From NCBI GenBank assembly GCA_963829995.1, contig CAWHKW010000031.1, positions 453,229 to 517,228 of the forward strand: 64,000 bases of DNA, read 5' to 3'. The notes below the pieces were generated by a model that worked only from the letters and a program-made list of their open reading frames with translations, ran no database searches and was not told the origin of the DNA. This document shows, piece by piece, positions 57,744 to 64,000 of the stretch; position 1 is the stretch's first letter, and every line of letters begins with the position of its first letter. This stretch comes from JACCZX01 sp963829995 (GTDB lineage Bacteria > Pseudomonadota > Gammaproteobacteria > Burkholderiales > Burkholderiaceae_F). Position numbers and translations under genes: made by a program.

Positions 57744-59273
57744 GTGAGGACGATGCAACCCGCTCGTGACGAGGTACAAGAGCTAAGTGCGCTGCTGCGT
57801 TCGCGCTTTCCGATCATCCTGATCGCGTCGCACGAAGAGCCGCGCATCCTCGAGCTGCTTGCCAAGGCGGCAAACCTGGAGAACCAGGTGCTTATGACGT
57901 GGAGCATCACGTGCGGCATCCGTCGCCACGGCCGCGAAGAAGCGATCTACCAGACCAACGATCTGCTCGACGTACTGAAGCACATTGATAAGACCGCACA
58001 GAACGGCATCTACGTACTGTGCGACGCGCATCCGGGTTTTAAGGATCCAATCTCGATGCGGCTGATTCGCGAGATCGCGCTGTCGCATTCGAAGTCAGCT
58101 CGCACGCTGGTGTTTATCAGCCCACGGCTGGACGAGTTGCCGTCCGAAGTGCTGCGCTTGTCCGCGCATTTTCATCCGCAGCTCCCGGATCGCGACGGGA
58201 TTCGCGGGATCGTCAACGAAGAGGCGAAGCGTTACGAAAGTCAAACCGGAGAAAGGCCGCGCGGTGACAAGCAAGCGCTCGAAATGCTGATCATGCATCT
58301 GCTCGGCATGGAACAGGACGACGTGCGGCGGCTGGTGCGCCAGGCGCTGCGCGACGACGGCGCAATCAGCCAAGACGACGTGCGACGCGTGCTGGCCACC
58401 AAGTATGAAGCGCTGGGCGGCGCCGCTTCGCTTGCGTACGAAGAAAGCAAAGTGAAGTTCGACGACGTGGGCGGTCTGGCGCGGCTCAAGCACTGGATAT
58501 CGCTGCGCCGCCAGCCGTTCCTCGATCCGAGCGCCGCCAATGTCGACCGGCCGAAAGGCATCGTGTTGCTGGGCGTCCAGGGCGGTGGCAAGAGTCTGGC
58601 GGCGCGTGCGGTGGCGGGCGAGTGGGGCGTGCCGCTGATGCGGCTCGACTTCGGTGCGCTTTACAACAAGTACTACGGCGAGACCGAGCGCAATCTGCGC
58701 AACGCTTTCGCGGCCGCCGAAGCGATGTCGCCGTGCGTGCTGTGGATCGACGAGATCGAGAAGGGAATTTCAGTGGACGGCGGTGATGGCGACGGCGGTG
58801 TGTCGCGCCGCGTGCTTGGCAGCCTGCTGACGTGGATGTCGGAGCGAACGCAGCCGGTGTTCATTGTGGCGACCTCGAACGACATCTCACAGCTGCCGCC
58901 CGAGCTGATTCGTAAAGGGCGCTTCGATGAAATCTTTTTCGTTGATTTTCCGAATGACGAAGCCCGCACTCAGATCGCAACGATTCACTTGAGGAAGCGC
59001 GGCTACGACGCGGCGCAGTTCGATGTGCCCGGCTTGGCCAAATTGTCGGACGGGTATTCGGGCGCCGAAATCGAGCAGGCGATCGTTTCGGCATCGTTCG
59101 AAGCGCGCGCTCGCAACGAAGCGCTGCGCCCGGCGGATATTCTTGCCGAGATCGAACGTACTCGGCCGCTTTCGGTGGTTATGGCCGAGAGGATCGATGA
59201 ATTGCGCGCGTGGGCAGCCAATCGTGCGGTGTTCGCGGACGACGAGCCGCGCGCGAATTACACCGAGGATTAG
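57744..59273 (+). CDS. AAA-family ATPase, Ycf46-like
   Basis: A 509-residue protein. The N-terminal 200 residues form a degenerate domain (FPIILIASHEEPRILELL, LVFISPRLDELPSEVLRLSA) as in Ycf46 of plastids and cyanobacteria. The AAA core has GIVLLGVQGGGKSLAARAVA (Walker A), CVLWIDEIEKG (Walker B) and VATSNDISQLPPELIRKGRF (sensor and Arg finger). Ycf46-type proteins are linked with CO2 use in cyanobacteria; the role in Proteobacteria is unknown. Start is GTG 57744 or ATG 57753, the latter close behind GAGGA. Confidence 0.88.
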   Translation: MRTMQPARDEVQELSALLRSRFPIILIASHEEPRILELLAKAANLENQVLMTWSITCGIRRHGREEAIYQTNDLLDVLKHIDKTAQNGIYVLCDAHPGFKDPISMRLIREIALSHSKSARTLVFISPRLDELPSEVLRLSAHFHPQLPDRDGIRGIVNEEAKRYESQTGERPRGDKQALEMLIMHLLGMEQDDVRRLVRQALRDDGAISQDDVRRVLATKYEALGGAASLAYEESKVKFDDVGGLARLKHWISLRRQPFLDPSAANVDRPKGIVLLGVQGGGKSLAARAVAGEWGVPLMRLDFGALYNKYYGETERNLRNAFAAAEAMSPCVLWIDEIEKGISVDGGDGDGGVSRRVLGSLLTWMSERTQPVFIVATSNDISQLPPELIRKGRFDEIFFVDFPNDEARTQIATIHLRKRGYDAAQFDVPGLAKLSDGYSGAEIEQAIVSASFEARARNEALRPADILAEIERTRPLSVVMAERIDELRAWAANRAVFADDEPRANYTED

Positions 59274-59703
59274 GGCGCAGTTTTCAGGCGCCTCGCGTTG
59301 ATCGACAGCGTCCGCTGGCGACGCTTCTGTGGACTTCTTCTTGCCATCACATGGCCGGTGGGACGATGCGTTGCGGTTGAGCGCGGTGGCGCAGCCAGGT
59401 TCCTAATGTGCGACGTCAGCTTGCGACCCTATGCGGACTTGAGCTCTGCCAAATAGCGGACGCCAGTTGCCTATAGCGGACACTTAAGGTCGGCACCAAC
59501 GTGGGCCGTGGCGGCTAGCCGCGCCAGAACACGTTCACAACTTCAATGCAGCTCATCAACCGCAGTAGACCGTTGCGAAGCAATTGGCGTCAAGCGCGAT
59601 GACCTTCCTATCAATTCAACTGGCTTCTGAATTCACGATATCTATACTTTATCGTCAATCAGAATCGTTTCTACGCGACTTCTGAGTTGTCAGAAACGAG
59701 CCT
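59274..59703. other. Gene-free stretch with short direct repeats
   Basis: About 430 bases without a supportable gene. Two copies of ATAGCGGAC lie 20 bases apart (59453 and 59473), and a perfect palindrome GCGGCTAGCCGC is at 59511-59522. Base composition changes from GC-rich to more even at its right end. It marks the start of the accessory-looking segment; no integrase or tRNA is seen. Confidence 0.6.
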
Positions 59704-62114
59704 TTACTGCTTCCTATAGACGGCATCCGGACGCAAATCACACGGCGTGAGTGGAACCAAGCTTGACGTGATAAGCGCGATTTGATCATCCGCCTGACCA
59801 CGCGTAGCCCACATGCGATTGAAAGTGACTAACGAGTTTGGCATTGCGTGGTTTCGCCCCACGTACTCGGCCCCGACACCTCCGCCGGCACCACATAGCA
59901 GCGTCCCAAATGTCACACCCAGAGCGTCTAAGGGGCCGCCGGGATTGACTGAAAGAGGCGGATCGAAATTAAAGTAGGAGTTGAAGAACGGCAGTACGCT
60001 GTCAAAGTCATAGCGTGAGCTCATCGCAACATGGCACGTGCGACATGAGGGAGCTGCGACCTTCAGGTAAAAGTTCTGATCCTGCGCCGAGCGCGCGCGC
60101 CATCCGACGGGGAGATGGTTTGCGTTCTGGGAGTTAGTGCCGGATGCGTACCATCCGTTGACGAGCGCGTTGGCGGCATCAGTCCTATCGGTCTCCAAGA
60201 GCAAGAGGTTTAGCTGCTTTATGGAAGCCTCTTGGTCTGCCAGCCTTAGCCCGGGCTGCGTCGAAAAGTGGTAATTGGCATTGTCAAAGGGCAAGAAGTG
60301 CGCGCCCAAATGAGGATTGTTGTTAGCCGTGCGGTACCTTCCGGCGTATTGATCGCCGCCATGGCATGCCACACATGTGCCTGGAACAAATTTTTCACCT
60401 CGGCCATCCAAATTGACTGATGGCAGTAGCTGTCCGTCTGGCCCGAAGACATAAAATTTCGTAAACGGCCTATCGCCGTTCACGCCCGCGGATATCGAAT
60501 ACTCCATTGCTACGCATGCGACGAGGTTCTTGCCGCTCAATGCGGAAGCAATCGCCGCGTCGATGTCGGCCTGGCTTTCCGTAAGGGGGCCGGGGTGATT
60601 ACAAACCACGTAAGCAATTCGGTTAGCCGATACACGCGTGCCTTCCATACGGCGAACCAAGTTTAGATCTACCTTATTGACAAAGGTCGCGGACAGCTGC
60701 ACGTTGCTGCCGGCAAAGGGCCCCATCGCGTTGGTTTGCTTCCAGTCATCAAACGAAATGCCCCTATTAGGCTTTCCTTCTGCGTCGCAGAGCTCGACGG
60801 CACCCAAGGCGCGGTAGTACTCACATGCCTCAATCCTTGAATCGATGCCTTTATAGGAAAGGAACCAGTCTGCAAACGGAGCGATGTCCGAAGGCAGAGG
60901 AGAAACTTGAGGGGCCGAGGCAACGGTGACGCCATCCCGGACTGCGCTCATAGACGTTACAACGGGCTTGGAGTTTGGCAGTACGAAACTGACTTCGCGC
61001 TCCAAAATGCCGGAACTGACAGAGATCAGTCGCTCCTGAAGGGGTAAGTTTCCGCATCTGACTGTCAGGCTAAAGACGTCCGCCGAAGGCGCGCTACCCG
61101 TAATGAAATAGTCGCCATAGTCATTCGGATTTGTCGCGTTGAGTAAAACACCTTGCGAGTTTCGCAACTCGATCGTCGCACTGTGAAATTGAGGAACGAA
61201 GCGATTGGTAATCCCGCAACGCGAACCGTCTGCTAGAGCAACATGTCCATATAGCCTAACGTTCTGGTTGCCGAAATTTAGCGGGTTATGGAGGACTCGC
61301 AGGTTCGAGACCGATTCGTTCCTAATAGTGATGACATTCACGGCGCCAGTGCAGTCGTCCTTAACAGAGCCGGGCAGCTTGCATTCGAGCGTGTAAGTGC
61401 CACTAGGCACTTTTTCGACAACAAACTCGCCCCTGCCATTAGACACGGCCGCGCTGGACACGATAGTGCCCGCGCTGTTCTTCAGGTTCGCCTCTGCACC
61501 GAGCAAGTACACCTGGCGAAGTTTCACAGTCGCGGTTGCAGGGTCAAGAAAGGGAGTAACTTGGAAAAAGCACTCCTGTATTGACCGCCAGGAAAATCCA
61601 ATGCAGGAGTTGGAGGTGAAAACACGAGAGGTGATGGCCGCACAACGGGGACCGAGCCCGCGTCTGACGATACTGCCACCTGCTGTTCGCTGTATCCGCC
61701 CCTATCGTCGCGGACGATTACATAAACGAAGTGCAGGCCACCCGTCGCTGGGGGCGTCCAAGTTGTGGTCGGTGAATCGACGTTCACGATGACTCCGCCA
61801 GTAGCTCTCCAGCGGTAGTGCAGCGTGTCCGAGTCTGCATCAGTGGCTGCGACGGAAATGGTCAAGGCGTTGTTAGTCGCAGACCCAACCGGACTTGAAG
61901 GTGGGGGAACGGGGGGAATTGGTATAGAAGGCGATGGAGCCGAGTCGCTGCCGCCACCGGAGCAGGACAGCATCATGAGGAAAACAGAACCCGCAAAACC
62001 GAATCGAAGTAGCCCCGCGACACGGGAACATCCACGGCTCGCCGACGTCCGTGGCTCGCAGTCAACGACACCACTATCCTGAGTTGTGAGAGGAATGCAT
62101 TGCTTGGGGCTCAT
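59704..62114 (-). CDS. Multidomain lipoprotein with two haem-binding CxxCH sites, frameshifted
   Basis: About 803 residues after joining two frames at 61558-61590. Part one: long N-terminus, lipobox LMMLSC near residue 50, Ser/Pro linker and an Ig/PKD-like domain (ISVAATDADSDTLHYRWRAT, YVIVRDDRGGYSEQQ). Restoring one T in a TTTTT run carries SAF on into FQVTPFLDPATATVKLRQVY. Part two: a carboxypeptidase-regulatory-like domain (GRGEFVVEKVPSGTYTLECK), a second such repeat, then a c-type cytochrome-like region with CVACHGGDQYAG and CRTCHVAMSSRYDF. It looks like an outer-surface or periplasmic electron-transfer or oxidase protein. I do not recognise an exact family. Confidence 0.75.
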
Positions 62115-62185
62115 TTCTTGTACCTAATTGCGTTCGTATCTGTTGGCGGAGTGGCACTAGACTGGTAAGAGGAAAAACAACAATC

Positions 62186-62473
62186 TCATTTCTCCTTGAC
62201 CTTTTCCTTGGCAATGGTGGCCACAGTTCCAGTGGCGACCGATTGCACGCCCGAACCGACCGAGGTCTTCACCACACCAGATACGACACCACCGATCAGC
62301 GCATTACCCACAGGGTCTTTTTTGACAGGCTTGTCATAGTTCTTCAGGCGTTGGATTTCAGTAGCTCGGCTATCTTGGCGGTTGAAATCCGCCCCAGCGC
62401 CCGCCGCCTGCGCTATGACTACGGTGGGTGACGTAAGTAGTAGCAAAGTAAAAATCTCTCGTCCAAGATTCAT
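62186..62473 (-). CDS. Small secreted hypothetical protein with glycine-rich helix
   Basis: A 95-residue protein from an ATG with GGAGAAAACT before it. It has a signal peptide (EIFTLLLLTSPTVVIAQA), a charged middle (FNRQDSRATEIQRLKNYDKP) and a Gly/Val-rich segment (VGNALIGGVVSGVVKTSVGS) like a glycine zipper, then a Lys-rich end. It stands just upstream of the haem lipoprotein on the same strand and may be co-transcribed. Not recognised. Confidence 0.62.
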   Translation of the reverse strand: MNLGREIFTLLLLTSPTVVIAQAAGAGADFNRQDSRATEIQRLKNYDKPVKKDPVGNALIGGVVSGVVKTSVGSGVQSVATGTVATIAKEKVKEK

Positions 62474-62816
62474 AGTTTTCTCCACTGATGTTGCATCGCA
62501 GAGTGTTTCTCCACTCTGACGTTCCGTAGCGCGCACTCTCGGATGAAGACTTCGGCGCAATGGCCATGCACGGTTTTCTCGAAGGTACTGCCGGCACTTG
62601 ACAAGTGTCGTTCCCCACAGAAAGTTTGGCGTTTGAACCCATCATCAACATGCTTACGTTGCCAGTCCTTTGCACCTGACGCATCATTCAAATGAATGAC
62701 GGCGGCCTTGATGGAACCCGGTCGTGCTGAGGCCGTGGACATTCGCTGAAACCCTCGTGAACAACTCGGGCATAAAGCGACTGGGCAATTAGGTTTTAAT
62801 GGAGCCAGGATTAGCC

Positions 62817-63924
62817 ATGGATACCAACCGCCGTAGCGAACTGATCCACCTAATGAATAGCGCCGCCCTCGGGAACGGTGACGATTGGACGCAGTTGCTT
62901 CTCGCGCTTGCGAATGGCTTTGGCGCTAGCAGCGCGGCCATCGTGACCCCTGAGAGTGACCCAAAGGGGAGATTCTTCGGTCGCTCGGTAGGCAATTGCG
63001 CGATCTCTATGGAAGAGTATGAAGCGCACTGGGTGGGCAAGGACGAATGGGCGCTCGGCGCGCATGAAAGAAAGCTGTGTCAACGAGCCGGGGAAGCGGA
63101 GCTTGGTGAGACGGTTATTGAAAACCGGCGCCTTCACAACACAGAGTTCTTTAACGAGTTTCTCCGTTCATTCGAGATTACTCACGTCTTGTCTTTGAGG
63201 GTTACGGATGACTTCGATCGAACTGCTCCAGTTACCCACATATCCCTATTGGGCGATCGCGCTTTTGATCTAGGCGATCGCGACAGTCTGCAAAGTCTCT
63301 GGCGCCCGCTGCAGCGGGCATATCAGGCGTATTGGCTACTTTCACGGGCGCGGTCCCTTGAAACCTCAGCCGAACGATCGCTCGACGCCGTGCAGATTCC
63401 GATGTGGGTGATAGACGCGCAGGAGCAATTATTTACGCGAATCGAGAAGCGAGGGGCGCGCGCGCGGTTGCGCTCGTCACCACACAATTTGAGCGCCTGG
63501 TCAGTGTGGGAGACCTGAGGATTGGCGACTTGTTGAGGCTCGGTGCTGGCACCTGGCGCGTTCCAGCGGCAGTCACTATCGGCGATCACATCTACCGCGT
63601 AGTTGTCCATGTGGTGGCCATTGAGGACCAGTGGTGTATGCCCAGGCTTGGCCGCATGCAACAACCGTCGTTATTGTCGAAGGAGCTGGCGCGGAGGATA
63701 TTGATCGCGTGTGGATCGCTCGGCTCGGCGTTCGATTTGGGCTAACTGAGCGGGAATCCGAGGTACTCACGAAGGTTTCAAACGGCCTTGCCCCAGAGGA
63801 AATCGCGAAGGTGCTCGGGATCAGCGAGCCAACTGTGCGAACCCACCTGGCCAGACTGTTTCAGAAAACGGGTTGTCACCGCCAAGCCGACTTCGTTCGT
63901 TTAATCCTTCGAGGAAACACGTAG
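62817..63924 (+). CDS. LuxR-family transcriptional regulator, two frameshifts
   Basis: The joined frames give about 369 residues. The N-terminal part (MDTNRRSELIHLMNSAALG...) reads like a GAF/PAS-type sensor. Frame changes lie near 63425 (after WVIDAQE the next frame goes on with IIYANREARGARAVAL) and near 63635 (to WPHATTVVIVEGAGAEDIDR). The C-terminus is a LuxR helix-turn-helix: FGLTERESEVLTKVSNGLAP and ISEPTVRTHLARLFQKTGCH. One missing base at each place fits. It may start at 62799 instead; AGGA lies six bases before the ATG at 62817. Its targets are unknown; the haem lipoprotein genes are divergent from it. Confidence 0.8.
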
Positions 63925-64000
63925 GCCCGCTAACTTGAAGCGGAGTTGCTAGCACTGAGCAACAAGAACTAAATTAGCGACACACACCGCTTCATTTTTA

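Noticed and set aside
62470..62742. A 90-codon minus-strand frame just upstream of the small secreted protein, with an ATGA overlap
   Set aside because: The overlap is suggestive, but there is no ribosome site, motif or sensible composition; the sequence may be leader RNA instead.

Overview
The window is high-GC, densely coded DNA that fits a betaproteobacterium, most likely of the order Burkholderiales. Support for this is the glycolytic order pgk-pyk-fba, a complete tol-pal operon, a phenylacetate (paa) cluster with a TetR-type regulator, a fused LivM-LivG transporter subunit, and TonB receptors of proteobacterial type. This placement is inference from gene order and protein style; no database was searched.

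Layout. 1-250: the start of a rhomboid/rhombosortase-like protease leaves the left edge. 304-5503: glycolysis (pgk, pyk, fba) with a secreted S41-type peptidase between pyk and fba. 5504-6005: a non-coding block made of two related palindromic modules. 6006-8195: ruvCAB. 8366-12178: tonB-exbB-exbD-exbD and a TPR protein. 12247-18052: two TonB-dependent receptors on the minus strand, both broken by many frameshifts. 18330-24840: a yejFEBA-type peptide ABC transporter on the minus strand. 24981-30151: ybgC-tolQRAB-pal-cpoB. 30167-34079: a YeeE/YedE sulfur transporter, an MBL-fold protein with an altered metal motif, a FAD monooxygenase and a DUF2783 protein. 34076-44132: paa cluster, with paaY-paaN on the minus strand and paaG-I-K-A-B-C-E-paaR-paaJ on the plus strand. 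44195-49020: a Liv-type ABC transporter. 49124-51539: a DUF4124 protein, then a TPP riboswitch and thiC. 51643-55153: a MacA/MacB-type efflux system. 55214-59273: a PAS pseudo-kinase, uppP and a Ycf46-like AAA ATPase. 59274-64000: a lower-GC, gene-poor stretch with a haem-binding lipoprotein, a small secreted protein and a LuxR-type regulator.

How the genes work together. TonB/ExbB/ExbD would energise outer-membrane receptors such as the two next door, and the Yej transporter would carry peptides across the inner membrane. The paa genes activate phenylacetate (PaaK), epoxidise it (PaaABCE), isomerise it (PaaG), open the ring and oxidise the product (PaaN) and thiolyse it (PaaJ). The adjacent Liv-type transporter may import the aromatic acid. 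paaD, paaF and paaH are not in the window.

An important caveat: at least 23 single-base frameshifts are visible, several in homopolymers and several in genes normally essential for envelope integrity or for this pathway (tolA, paaA, livMG, yejF). Many are probably base-call errors in the assembly rather than real mutations. Coordinates of frameshifted genes span the full restored reading frame.
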